The notes beneath the pieces are model-generated. The model saw nothing but the letters and a program-made list of their open reading frames with translations. It was not told where the DNA came from and ran no database searches. Both the position numbers and the translations under genes were made by a program. From Diogma glabrata (taxonomy: Eukaryota > Arthropoda > Insecta > Diptera > Cylindrotomidae), in NCBI GenBank assembly GCA_963693315.1, contig OY856187.1, forward strand, positions 423,886,429 through 423,950,428: a stretch of DNA of 64,000 nucleotides, written 5' to 3'. Position 1 is the stretch's first letter. The number at the start of each line of letters is the position of its first letter. Below, piece by piece: positions 1 to 11,429 of this stretch.

Positions 1-75
1 CAAAACTAAATTTAATCATCCAAACAACGAACAAACGTAAATAATTTATCATAAATTGTATCTGAGGATTGTTTA

Positions 76-721
76 TTAATTAATGATCTTCCTATAGGAA
101 AAAGCTATCTCCTTATTTCTCTGATTGATCTGAATCAAATGCCAACATTTCGATATTTTGTGTTTAGTATTTTTCACAAAGTTTTTAATTTTAGCAACTG
201 CTGTAGAGCAAGCAAGCGCGTTCTTGAAGTGCATTTTTTTAAACCTCGGTTCCAATACAATAGCGAATGGATTCACTCTTTCTATAGCACCCACTCGTTT
301 TTCAATTTCATTAATTACAGACGATTTCAATTCTTCGGCGAGCGAGTTTTCTACAGTTGTATTTTTCTCCAGGTTGAATTTTTCAACCTAGGCAATGAAC
401 TAATGGAATCAACTTGCTGCCAGTGCAATACTTATCACCAGACGCTTTTTTGGTAACAGCTTCGAGCGGTAGTAATACTTGTAACAGATAATAGAATTGC
501 CAGTTCTGATGCATTGACCATATATGGTCCCATTTTATACCGAATATACTTATATTGTTGACGACACCCCATAACTCAAAAAACCTCCCAATCATATAGT
601 AAGGCCTGTTTTATCTTGAGGGAATTTTTTCAATTAATTTTGTTTCTTTATCCGTTGCTTCTTTTAATTCATTGCTTCCTATATTACTTTGCTTGAACCA
701 TGTAACCATGCCTTTGACCTT
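76..721 (-). pseudogene. hAT (ZBED-type) transposase remnant
   Basis: Read on the minus strand, three pieces follow the order of a ZBED-type hAT transposase. About 721-600 gives VKGMVTWFKQSN followed by a KLIEKIPSR block. 595-383 gives a block ending in YCTGSKLIPLVHCLG. 330-76 gives the segment with NPFAIVLEPRFKKMHFKNAL, where family members usually have DPRFKK. The pieces lie in different frames and are split by stops; the conserved RW of the family block appears as R followed by a stop. No start codon, BED finger or C-terminal dimerisation region is present. It is a dead copy of a host-like or transposon hAT gene. I am fairly sure of the family and not of the lineage. Confidence 0.75.
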
Positions 722-2225
722 AATTATTAGTTTTCGTGGGACACTATTGTACTGTATTTTGTGCTACTAAATTTAGACTACCTATGCGATAATCACGGTA
801 TATATGTTTATTACCAAAATCGGCCACAACCAACTTATTTTTAGCTTTCGTACAATTTTTAAAAGGAAAATGTGAAAATATTAAAAGTTAATAAAAATCA
901 AAAAGCGGCTCACACTTGCCAGAATTAATTTTTCATTGATTCGATGTTTTTATAAAAACATCGATTAGAAAAATTCTTTAAAAAAACATAGAATATATCC
1001 GATGTATCTCGTGTGTAAACATCGAGTAAATTCTATGCATCGATGTTTAGTGAATATTCGTAGTAGAAAATAGATACTTATGAAAACTTTTAAAATATAA
1101 ATACTTCCCCTTAGAAAATACTTCCCACAATATTTATTTTCATCTGTATATATCATTTTCTTTTCCTGCATTCTTTCTAGAATCTAGACAAATCGAAACA
1201 CATAAGCAATGTTTATATAGCGGATGGAGTACTGTGAACACATTGTTTTTATAGGAAAAAATGCAATGTAGACAATATAAGAAGATACTATTGCAGTTTA
1301 TTTATTAGTTTCATTTTTAATTTTTATTTAAATATTTTTATTAATTTAATAATATTTTATTTTTGAAAGAAACAGAAAAATTATGATAACAACACTAAAA
1401 TTAAAGCACAATAAACTATTTTTATTGAGCCATTATAAAATTGTTTCAGTGTAGTTGTATCATCATTATTAATTTTTATTTGCTTATAAACCCAGGGAAA
1501 AAAGAAAAAAATTTCAATTCTAGCATAATTTATTTTTTTTTATCTTTCAGCATCAGTATCAAGCAAGCATATAGTTTGTATGTATGTACTTACAAAACAC
1601 TTTTTTGTTGTTGTTATATTAGAGGTAGATGAGAATTGAACTAAATTGAAAAAACAACTAAACAAAAAAGAGGAAAAAGAAAATAAGAGGTCGACATAAA
1701 ATTTGCTGTGTGGAAAGTTCCAGAACTAATATGAAAATAAGTAAACAGTGGCAAAAAATATTTCATATATGTATGTACATATTGTATACAGTATATACAT
1801 TACAGAAGATTCATTTTTTCAATACCAAAACAGCAAAAGCAACGACAGTGGTGATTGGTGAAACGTTTAAATCGAAAGAGCTACCGATGAACTTTCCAAT
1901 ATTTTAAAATAAAACATTTATTTTTAATAAAACATTTAAATCCCCAAAAATAATGTTAAAACATTTCCGATAAATAGGAGTCTAATGACAGTTGAGAATT
2001 AAACGTAAATAAATAGAGTGATGATGAAGTTTCAACTTCAAAATATCATCGCATTGGTGGCGAAGTGTAGCGTGTCTGCCAAGGGATTTTTTTAAAATAA
2101 AAAGTGTTGTGTTGTAGGGTTTACAATATGTATCACAACTCACAACAACCAATATGTATCACAACTCACAACATAAATACCTTTTAAGTATACCTTTTAA
2201 GACCTAGGTCCCACAACAACTTGCG
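722..2225. other. AT-rich stretch, no gene recognised
   Basis: Only short open frames of low complexity are present. I see no splice-flanked exon, RNA gene or transposon protein. It includes repeated TTTTTATT-type runs at about 1310-1350 and a short duplicated ATATGTATCACAACTCACAAC word near 2125-2175. Confidence 0.5.
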
Positions 2226-2824
2226 CTATATGTGTTCGAGGATTTTTTATTTTTTTTTTTGAAGACTTGTTTTCAAAAATTCATAACTTCGGTTTTATAG
2301 AGGATAGAAGCTTTTTTTTATTTCCAAGGTTAAAAAATGGAATTTTTTAAAAATAAATATTTTCAACTAAAGTTATTAACAAATTCCTATTGTTATAAAC
2401 AAATAAAATGTTGAAAATAAATTTTAACCATTGCCCCGATAAATTAATTTATTTCTAACAGTAAATATCATTTCTCCATTAAAGAAAAATACTTTTTTTA
2501 TAGGAAATTGAACGTTGAATACGATGATTACATTAAAAACTAATTTCATGGGTGTGGTGGGGTCAATGGTTAAAATTTAATTTTAACATTTTATTTGTTG
2601 ATAACAATAGGAATTTGTTACTAACTTTAGTTGAAAATATTTATTTTTAAAAAATTCCATTTTTTAACTTTCAAATAAAAAAAAGAAAAAGCTTCTATCT
2701 TCTATAAAACCGAAGTTATGAATTTTTGAAAATAAGTCTTCAAGCCAAAAATCACGAAATTCTCGAAATTTAAAACAGCTCTATTTAAAAAAAAAAAAAA
2801 AAAAAATCCTCGAACACATTATAT
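2226..2824. repeat. Long inverted repeat (foldback/MITE-like), arms over 200 bp
   Basis: The left arm (about 2226-2453) begins TGTGTTCGAGGATTTTT and contains ATTCATAACTTCGGTTTTAT and TAAAATGTTGAAAATAAATT. The right arm (about 2563-2824) carries the reverse complements of these in reverse order and ends AAATCCTCGAACACATT. The arms are imperfect, with indels in A runs. About 110 bp of non-paired sequence sits between them. It has no coding capacity, so this is a non-autonomous foldback or long-TIR element. A target duplication is not clear. Confidence 0.8.
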
Positions 2825-3521
2825 CTGTTTTTTCGATAAAAACCCCTAAAAAAATTTCAGCCAAATCAAAAATGGGTCGGTCAGATTTTGTCCAAATCTG
2901 TTCGGTTTGTAAAAGAATTGATTTGGAAAAATATTGAAATTAAGTTTTTTTAAGAAAAAGTATTGTGTAATAGAAATTATAATATGTTTCATATTATAAT
3001 TTTTATTATATGATCACAATAACACATAGATATTTTTAAAGAAATAGGCTTAACAACAACAAGTGTTCTGAGACGCCGAACATAGAACTGCATTATATCA
3101 CTATGACAGTGAGTGATATCAGTTGACTGTTTGCACACACACCAAGATTGACGCATAAAACTAATATGGAAACTAATATGTTTGAGACACAATGAATCTG
3201 ATTTCATCCGAGCACTGCTGGGGACGATATTTATAAAAAAAAACAACAAGATTAGCGACAGACAGTTGTAGGTAATCAGAATTTTATGTTAAATTTCAAT
3301 CGCCCACAATTCGTGTAGCACGCTTTTGAACAGAGTCCAAAAGAATCAGAATTAAAACAGATGCAACGCCCAAAACTTGACAATAATCTTCCAATAATAC
3401 TATACGAATATAGGACTTAAAAATGTGGAATAATTGATACGGATTACCGAGTGAAATATTTTTTACATTTATTGAGCTACCTTCTTAACGCATTCTTTGC
3501 CATCGCCATTACCCAAGTAGG
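2825..3521. other. Unassigned AT-rich sequence
   Basis: Nothing recognised. The minus-strand frame at 2989-3249 has no family features and I treat it as chance. Confidence 0.4.
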
Positions 3522-4310
3522 TTTTGCCAGACATTGACATACGGCCAAGCACTGGTCCATTAATGGTTAACAGTACTTGGCTATTGTTACTGGGCCAATA
3601 CTAGAACCAATCATCGGCCGATCTATGGTTTACAGAAAATAGCCAGTATATTGTTAACTTTGAATGGCCAAGCACTGGCCCATGAATGGTAAATATTACT
3701 TGGCTATTGTTATTTGGCCAGTACTGTAGCCATGAATTTGCCGATCTATGTCATTTTTTTTAAATTTCACTAGAGTATTATCCCTTTTAGAAATACATAG
3801 TTTGAAAAATTTCACATATAGTTTAGTTATCGCCTTGTCGGTTGAAAGACTACGGTAATAAAGAAAAGGTTGGTATATGTTTTAATTTATTTTCATTTCT
3901 ATTTTATTTTAATTATTTTGTAAATAATTTATTTAAATTTATGTATAAAACATATTATTTTATATTTTTTTTAATGGCGGAGTCGGGGCGGTGTTTGCCA
4001 TTACTCAGCCATTCTTGCAACTGAACCAGTTGTATGGGGAGTTTTGAATTTTTTCCGTCATTTTTATTTTATTTTAAATTAGTTTGTATTTAATTTATTT
4101 AAATTTACATATGATAATAATGTATATTTTTTTTAACGGTCCGGTCATGGTTGCCAGTATTTGGCCCAAGAATGGCAACCATTTATTGTCCGAAGTTATC
4201 ATCCAGTAAAATTATGTTAATGGCCCAGTCGTGGTTGCCAGTACTCGCCCATTGCTGCATTACTGGCTGCCAGTAATGGACCATTACTGGACTAGTTGTA
4301 CAACCTTGTA
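3522..4310. repeat. Repeat island built from TGGCCA / CAGTACTGG words
   Basis: This GC-richer island contains two roughly 120-bp units. GGCCAAGCACTGG occurs at 3543 and again at 3666, and each unit continues with ACTTGGCTATTGTTA and GCCGATCTATG. A third, looser group at 4140-4310 holds TTGCCAGTA, GGCCCA and CCAGTAATGG words in both orientations. No coding potential is seen. A related island with TTTGCCAGACTTGGCC lies at 11430-11868. The type of element is unknown. Confidence 0.65.
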
Positions 4311-4772
4311 TGGGTATATAATCGTTCCAGAGTAAGTCGTTAGAAATTCGTCATTTTTTCGTCACATATACTAATTGAAATATCGTTGGGGAACTTGGTA
4401 TTTAATCTGGAACAATCAATAGCTGAGTTTCAGTGGAACTAAAATTGACCAAACTTTTGTCATCCCCCAATCGGCGACTTCTTCTAGGTTTTTGTGTACA
4501 TTTATGGCAGCGTCTCTCCGGGCGGGATGTATTCATTCGTTCATGCATTTTACCCTTTGAAGATAGAGGGACGAACGGAAAAATACTTCATATTCAATTC
4601 GAAAAAAGGTAAAATAATTCATGAATGATTATGATTCATCCTTCACGCACGTCATGTTACCAGACTTGGCCTACGCCTCGCCTGCCGCCAATATTCACGA
4701 CTGATATCAGAATAATTGATGTTACGATCCTTATAGATGAAAAACGTTATCTAGACAGAGTTGTGAAAACTT

Positions 4773-4921
4773 AGATATTTAATTTTAAAGATTTTTAGTC
4801 AGTCTAAAATTCATTATTTTTTCGAACAATTTTTATCATCAAAAAATTTTAACCACTGAAGTTCGAGAAAATAATGAACTAGAATTTTAATCGGACTAAA
4901 AATCTTTAAAATTAAATATCT
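4773..4921. repeat. Inverted repeat, about 55-bp arms
   Basis: GATATTTAATTTTAAAGATT at 4773 onwards is mirrored by AATCTTTAAAATTAAATATC ending near 4921. ATTATTTTTTCGAAC is mirrored by GTTCGAGAAAATAAT. The right arm continues into TCTCAAGAACACGAATT, a word shared with the repeats at 5604-6030 and 24600-25020. Confidence 0.7.
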
Positions 4922-5476
4922 CAAGAACACGAATTAACACCTCTTTGTAAATTTGATATATTTTAAAGGAAGGTTAGAACTATATTTAAAAAATTAAAAA
5001 AGTTAAAATTTAATTGATTTTAAAATTTTTTCTATTTTGCGTCTAAAATAAAGTCATTTCGATACTCAAATGCGTATCGAAATGGCCTTCATTAAGATAC
5101 GCAAAGTTTTGTTTTTCAAGGTTGGTCACATTGGTCATACAAACGTCAGTGAAAGTTAAAACGAATAATTATATAAATAAAATTATTCTTATTAATTAAT
5201 AGTATTATTAAAAAATAATCTAAATTAGTGTTAAATATTTTAATTAATTAAAATAATTAGTAATAATAACAAAATATCAAATTGACTATATTTTAATAAA
5301 ATACACATTTTATGAAAGCTAGTTTTGCAACAAAAAAATATATAGAAATATGATGAAACGCAGAGCTTACTATGTTGAATTGAAATTTTTAGAAATTTTC
5401 TTTAAAACATGAAAACATAAAAAATATTTTTTAAAATTTCAAGACAAAAAATGCAAAATAGAAAAAATAGTATAAA

Positions 5477-5590
5477 AAACTCGTTTCATAAGACGTTTTA
5501 TCGCACTTATCCTTTAGAAAACTCCCCGCTGCGCGGGTCGTTTTCTAAACAGATTGCGTGCGATAAAATCGTCGATTATGAAACTAGTTT
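5477..5590. repeat. Imperfect 114-bp hairpin
   Basis: The left half (CGTTTCATAAGACGTTTTAT, CGCAC, TTTAGAAAAC, CCCCGC) pairs with the right half (GCGGG, GTTTTCTAAA, GTGCGATAAAAT, ATTATGAAACTAG). The loop lies in the GC-rich centre. Pairing runs nearly the whole length with a few bulges. It could be a short palindromic MITE. There is no sign of a gene. Confidence 0.75.
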
Positions 5591-5603
5591 CTTAATATAC
5601 TAT

Positions 5604-6030
5604 TTTGTTAATGGAAGTTGTTTGAAAAAATGAAGAAAAATTCGAATTTCAGCCGTACAAAAAATCTTTAAAATTAAATATCTCAAGAACAAGAATTTTA
5701 GCCTCTTTGTAAATTTGATATATTTTAGAGTAAGGATAGATCTATTTTCAGAAAAAAAATTAATTAAATTCCAATTGATCTTTGACCCTAGCGCCATCTT
5801 TAAAAAAGTTTTTTTAATATTTTTATTTAAAAATTAGTTATAAAAACAATAAATTATTTTTTTTTCAAAGAACTAATTAATCATCTATCAAACAAAAAAA
5901 AGTTTGATGAAATCGGTATAGGCGTTCTTGAGCAACTTAATTTTAAAGTAACATCGGATTGGCAGAATTTTCATTTTTCATGCATGTTGGGGTGCCCCCT
6001 ATGCTCAAACTATGCACTTTAAAAAAATTT
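5604..6030 (+). repeat. Dispersed repeat, copy 1
   Basis: It begins TTAATGGAAGTTGTTTGAAA and includes TAAATATCTCAAGAACA, CCTCTTTGTAAATTTGATAT and CGGATTGGCAGAATTTTCAT, ending near CATGCATGTTGGGGTG. The same blocks occur in the same order on the minus strand at 24600-25020. The two copies are about 19 kb apart and inverted. It is non-coding and the element class is unknown. Confidence 0.75.
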
Positions 6031-7995
6031 TAAAATATGTCGTATTTTTTATTTTGTCCATACTACTTATATGCCAGTTTCAGGAAGATCAAAAATGGTC
6101 AAGTTCAAATTTCGACTTTTTCACCTACGTAGATCACGTTTTTCATCTATATAACATAAATAACCATTACCAATGTTCCTTTCAATTCTCTTCATTTTTA
6201 TTAAATCAGGCATATTTTAATTTAAAGTTTGATCGCTCAAAATTGGACTTCCATTGACAAATTAATAAGAACGCATGATATAATGTATGACATATATTTG
6301 CGATTTTGACGGTTTGTTTTAAGTTGCATTTAATTAATTTTTTAAAAAATTTATCTTTTTACGGATTTGACTTGACTTTGTAATAAATAAAAAGTTTTTA
6401 ATTTCAAAAACATAACGTCATACTTTACCGTTCTCGAACCTTTTTAAATATGTATTAGAATAGAAAACGAAAGATAAAAACCTTTGATCGAACAATATAT
6501 ATTACTCATCAGCTTAATGAGCTAAAAATAAGGTAGGCGTTGTTGATTTATTTTTGAAACGAACCATTCCCACTAGTATAGTTTAGTAATTAGTTTATAC
6601 AAATTGTTCTATTATTTGTTATATTTATAAAAGAATCTATAATATATCAGAAATAAATAAAACACAAATAAATTTAATAATTCAAATTAGTATTAAAAAA
6701 ATTATCGTTTTAAAACAAAAATGTATCACTTTATGAATATAATTTTATAATAATTAAATAGTAAGCTATATTCTTGAATGAAGCGTCTTAAATAAAATAG
6801 AAGCTGCCAATTCTAATTGTTCACAAAATGCAAATTAGATAAAATATCATTTTATATTAACCGATTATATGTTATTAATTTTAATTATATATTGCAATAA
6901 TCTACAAATACGCAAGCTTTGAATTTAAAAACAAAAAGCAAATTAATTAATTTTAATTAAAATAAAAAAAAATTAATACATATAACAACTAAAATAGTTT
7001 CATACAAATGAATATTTATAAATTGCTAATGTATCTTTAAATAAACATTATCAAGATATTTTTTCAAATTATTGAAACTCACCCGCATTTTTTTAAAGGT
7101 CGAGTTCCAATTTGTCTATAAAAATAATTAAAGAAAAAATATTTTTTTAGAATTACATACGCTCAATATTAATAAAACCAAATATATAGAAATTAGAATA
7201 TAATGGTTTATATATAATAAATGTATATAGTAGTGAAGTAGTGAACAAAAAATGCTTATATGACTTAATTAATTTGTATTTCATATTTTTTCTATATGTA
7301 GTATGATAATTTAAAAAGAAAACTAATAACATTAATAAACTTAGGAGTAAAATTTACTTATCGAATTTGATTTACTTTTCATTTTAAAGAGAATGTGGTT
7401 GTTATATACAAAATTTTGTTGCATATAATATAAAATACAGCAGAGAAGAAAAGTATACGTACATTTAAAAAAAATCAATTGGAATTTCGTTTGTTTGCAT
7501 TTTAGAAGCTGAGCTGTTGAGCGACGTTATGAATAAGCTAATGCCATTGGTGACATCTTTAAATATTTGTAAATACCAATTTTATGATGGGAAGAATTCG
7601 GATTTAAGGGAAGGGGTTCCGACAACCATTCAATACCGCAAACATTTTCATACTGTGCAAGATATCCTTGGTTTTATTAGACTACGAGTTGTACTTATAC
7701 ATATAAGATATGGTCACATCTGAGAGGTTTATGCTGTACAAATCTTAAAATCCATGATTTGTGAAGCCATAATTGATCGTCAATATATTATTGTATTTTT
7801 GTAGAGTCAAGATCTTTCAGTGTTGTAAGTTGTAACACAGTTCGTGTCCCATATGTGAAGGGAGTATCAATAAGATGATAGATAAGCAAAACGGGACTGG
7901 AGTCTGGAATAATGTTGTTTTGTAATTTATATTACTTTTTCGGATTTTTATTTCTCCGTGCTTTTTGTTGCTCTAATGGCGCAGCTTGCCAAAAC
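6031..7995. other. AT-rich intergenic or intronic stretch
   Basis: No gene recognised apart from the candidate small exon at 7083-7115. The plus frame at 7517-7723 matches nothing I know. Confidence 0.4.
7083..7115 (-). other. Candidate 33-nt exon
   Basis: On the minus strand a pyrimidine-rich acceptor ending TTTTTATAG precedes 33 nt that end CGG and are followed by a GTGAGT donor. In phase 0 the 33 nt read TNWNSTFKKMR with no stop. The Tlk exon at 23222-23307 also ends in phase 0, so the two could splice. No homology supports this, and short sequences between splice-like signals arise by chance. Confidence 0.25.
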
Positions 7996-7997
7996 TA

Positions 7998-8025
7998 CAG
8001 TCTTCCCCCGAATATAGCTCCTAGG
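7998..8025 (+). repeat. Left terminal inverted repeat of the Tigger element
   Basis: It starts CAGTCTTCCCCCGAATATA and ends CTCCTAGG. It matches the right end over 28 bp with two differences. Confidence 0.9.
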
Positions 8026-9329
8026 ATCTTTGTTCAAATATAACACCTACTACGCTCTTTTATTCGAATAGTACGCTTAGGTCTACTATTATAGGTCAAG
8101 TTTTCAATTTTTTCTCACATCATAATATGCAATAAATAGATAAAAAAAAAATATAAAAAATCAATAATAATATCGTACTCATTTGCACTAAATAAAATTA
8201 AAAAATTTCTGTAGTAAGATTGTCATCCTTCTTTTCTGCTCCATAAATGTATCAGTCCTTTTCGACAAATTATAGTGAAACAACATAATGTAGATTTTGT
8301 TTTGCAGTGCATATAAAGTGATAAGGAAAGTAAGTGTACATTCTATTTGATACTTTAAAATAAGAAAGTCAGGTGGAACGGATATACTCCTACTATCTTC
8401 CTTTTTTTGTTACTAATATGCCTACGTAGCACGTATATCTTCCTTTCACTTTTAAATATAACGGGTTTTTAAAACATAAAACAAAACAAATTAATTTTTA
8501 TATTATTATGCTTTTCTATTTAATACAATATAACATTAAAAATATTGCCGTCTATTTTTTCACTTAACTGTAAAAATTTTGTTCTACAAAAAACTTGTTT
8601 ATTTGAATATAGCTACTGATACTGTTCACGATTCGTGCGTTAGTTACTTAACTTAACAAATTAAAATAAATTAAATTGTATCCTGTTTTATCGGCTAACA
8701 CAATTTATATTATTTTAAATAGTTACCTAAATATATACCATAATTAAAGTTTGAAAATATATTTAACCATTGACGTGTAAATATAATTTAAAAGTGCTGA
8801 AAAACTGCAAAGTGTATTTCTATAAAATCAAAAAACTTCCGGTCGTATTGAGCTAAAAACCTACTGTGAATTCGTAGCTAATAGAATCAATTTATAATTC
8901 CGTGAAACAGATACTAAATCATTTAAAATAAAATTTATTCGAGCAACGTCACTTACACCAGCCACACGGCCATTGAATTGGGGATTTGTATATTTAACTC
9001 GCGTAAGTATTACCGAACGGAATTTGTACAATTCAGAATCGTTTAGAATCGTGTGCTAACGAATTGTTTAATGTGTGAATACAGACCAAGCGTGTCTAAC
9101 AAGTATAATCGTCAAGCTTTCATGAGTAGGGCATGTTTTTTAATTCTCACTGGGCATCGCAGTGTACAATTTTTTCTTGCCACTCTTAATATAAATTGAT
9201 CAAAGCAGACAATAAAAAACAATGGAATGCGCTGCTCGGTGTGAATTAAAAAATAGGTCCACATCGGATGCTGCAATTATGTATTATTCTCTCTATTTAA
9301 CACAATATGATCTTCGTTTATTTTAGATA

Positions 9330-10595
9330 ATGTCACAAAAAAGAAAGAGCTACACGATTAAAACGAAACTGGATATCCTTAGTGAGTATAGCGGTAACGA
9401 AAAAGGAAAAGGATGGTATGCCTTATCACAAAAACATGGAATACAGACATCTGTTTTAAGGGGTTGGAATAAGCAGAAAGATCAATTACTAAAACTTTTA
9501 GAGGATAACAACGTTAAATCGAGAATGACAAGAAGAGTAAAAGGTGGTGGCAGAAAATCACAATTGGAAGAGATCGAAGTAAAATTAGCAGACTGGGTTA
9601 GTGACCGAAATAAAAAAGGTTTAAAAGTTAAAGACAAATATATTCAAATGAAGGCTCTCTCTCTGTGCGAATCTCTAAAGACCGAGGCGGGCAATTCGAA
9701 ATTTGAATCATTTAAAGCATCAACTGGTTGGTGCGAGCGTTTTAAAAAACGGTTCAATTTAACTTCTCGCCGCGAAACTACAACAAAAAAAATTCCTGAC
9801 AACGTAGCAGAAATTTCAAAAAAGTTTATTTGTGACATCCAAAATATAATAGAAACGAATAAAATTAAAAACTGCAATATAATAAATATCGACCAAGTTC
9901 CTCGATACTTCGAAAATGATCAAAAATCTACACTGACCAAAAAAGGAGTTCGCGAAGTATTTATAAGAAAGGCCAGCTCTTCTCATAAACGGTTCACAGT
10001 AACATTTGGGATATCATTAGAAGGCAAATTTTTGAAACCACATCTTCTGTTTTCGAACCTTAAAAATCCACCAATTGTCAGTTCCAAATGTCTTGTAAGT
10101 GTTAATAAAACAGGAATGTTCAACGACGAGATTTTAAAAAAATATTTAGAGGATGTGGTCATAAAACGGAGGCAAACAAATTTTAGCAGGGAACCAACTT
10201 TATTAATATTAGATTCATATGGATGCCATTTAAAATTGGCAAATAATCAGATTCTGAAGAAATACAACATTTTTATTGTATTTGTTCCTCCGAATTTAAC
10301 CGGTTTGTTGCAGCCTTTGGATGTCGCTGTTAATCGCAGTTTTCAAGCGGCTTTTTCCGAAAAATACGACAAATATTTATCGGACGCTTTGGAGACACCA
10401 GAATTGCAGACTCGCATAGGAAATCCAAAAATTCCGTCTTACAAATTCGTTTCAGAGTGGGTTATAGAATGGATTGAGAGTAGAGATGAGGCGTTTATTA
10501 AAAATGCATTTGAAGTTTGTGGTATTGTTCCGAAAATCTATTTATTAAAGAAAAATTACATCGAAGGCTTCAACAAATTTTTGGAACAAAAGTGA
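9330..10595 (+). CDS. pogo/Tigger-like transposase, 421 aa, intact
   Basis: This is a DDE transposase with CENP-B-type DNA binding. Residues about 1-55 form a Psq/CENP-B-like helix-turn-helix (KRKSYTIKTKLDILSEYS, then ALSQKHGIQTSVLRGW). Residues about 75-150 form the second, Tc5/CENP-B-type helix-turn-helix (TGWCERFKKRFNL). The catalytic core follows: first aspartate in NIDQVP, second in LILDSYGCH, third in LLQPLDVAVNRSF, with 35 residues between the second and third. Length is normal for the family. The ATG at 9330 follows a TTTATTTTAG acceptor-like tract, so a 5' UTR intron is possible. There are no internal stops. It lies centrally between matching terminal repeats, which supports an autonomous element. 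Confidence 0.92.
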   Translation: MSQKRKSYTIKTKLDILSEYSGNEKGKGWYALSQKHGIQTSVLRGWNKQKDQLLKLLEDNNVKSRMTRRVKGGGRKSQLEEIEVKLADWVSDRNKKGLKVKDKYIQMKALSLCESLKTEAGNSKFESFKASTGWCERFKKRFNLTSRRETTTKKIPDNVAEISKKFICDIQNIIETNKIKNCNIINIDQVPRYFENDQKSTLTKKGVREVFIRKASSSHKRFTVTFGISLEGKFLKPHLLFSNLKNPPIVSSKCLVSVNKTGMFNDEILKKYLEDVVIKRRQTNFSREPTLLILDSYGCHLKLANNQILKKYNIFIVFVPPNLTGLLQPLDVAVNRSFQAAFSEKYDKYLSDALETPELQTRIGNPKIPSYKFVSEWVIEWIESRDEAFIKNAFEVCGIVPKIYLLKKNYIEGFNKFLEQK

Positions 10596-10990
10596 CGAGT
10601 TTAGACGATCAGTTTATTGAAATTTCTTCGTTTACATACACCGTTGATTCCCCAAAAAAAGAAATTTTATTAGTTTGCAAAAATTATTATTTTATTTTCA
10701 ACGAATCTGGAATTTGAATGTCTGACTACAGACATACATACATAATATAGATCAGAGAAGATTGTCTCGAAAACAATCACATTTTTATTTGTAATTTTGT
10801 AATTGTTACAAAATTATTTTTATAGAATGTAATTTTAATGAATAAAATTATTTCTTGTTTTAATTTTGTTTAAAAGTTTTTTTTATTTCAAATTGTACAC
10901 CTAGGCATTATATTTCAATGGGCAGTTTATTGCAGAAAAAAGGAGTAATTTTTACAAAGTTGTTATTTTTAGTAATTTTCGAAATAGACG

Positions 10991-11018
10991 CCTAGGCGTT
11001 ATATTCGGGGGAAGACTG
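10991..11018 (-). repeat. Right terminal inverted repeat of the Tigger element
   Basis: It reads CAGTCTTCCCCCGAATATA on the minus strand, then ACGCCTAGG. A second diverged copy of the same motif (CACCTAGGCATTATATTTC) lies about 100 bp further inside. Confidence 0.9.
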
Positions 11019-11429
11019 TAGTTTCTTTCAACGGCAATTCCAAGAATCAATATATACTGCAAGCATTTATAACTTATATATAGGAAAAAATATTTTTGAG
11101 GTTGTTTCAGTTAAGCATCGAATGCTCGTTGACGAAAACCTTTATCATATTCCGCTTGGTTTTGGCTTGTAGAACATGGTGAAACCAACCTTATCTGTTC
11201 CAGGAAAAAACCTATTATATAGGGCCGGTCTAGAAACTGTATGATTTGTAAGTTGTCTCTGGTTCTGTTCTTCTCAGCGTCATATTTACGAAAGCAAAAA
11301 TAAAATCTCAACCTTTACGTTCCAAACATGACAAGTTTGCATCTTTAATTTGTGTAAGAGTTCATGTTTGTTATCCTACATCACCACCATTCCAATCAAT
11401 GTCTTGTTTAACATTCGTTGATTCAAACC

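Larger units (their letters stand above)
7998..11018 (+). mobile_element. Complete pogo/Tigger-family DNA transposon
   Basis: The element is 3021 bp and flanked by TA on both sides (7996-7997 and 11019-11020), the expected target duplication of the Tc1/mariner-pogo superfamily. It ends in inverted repeats starting CAGTCTTCCCCCGAATATA. It holds one intact transposase frame (9330-10595) and a plausible AATAAA signal at 10841-10846. Subterminal copies of the ACCTAGG / ATATTCG words lie inside both ends and may be transposase binding sites. Intact ends plus an intact frame suggest recent insertion, possibly still active. Confidence 0.9.

Noticed and set aside
6440..6510. A CTGATGAG string that might start another hammerhead
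   Set aside because: No GAAA block or closing stem at the right spacing.
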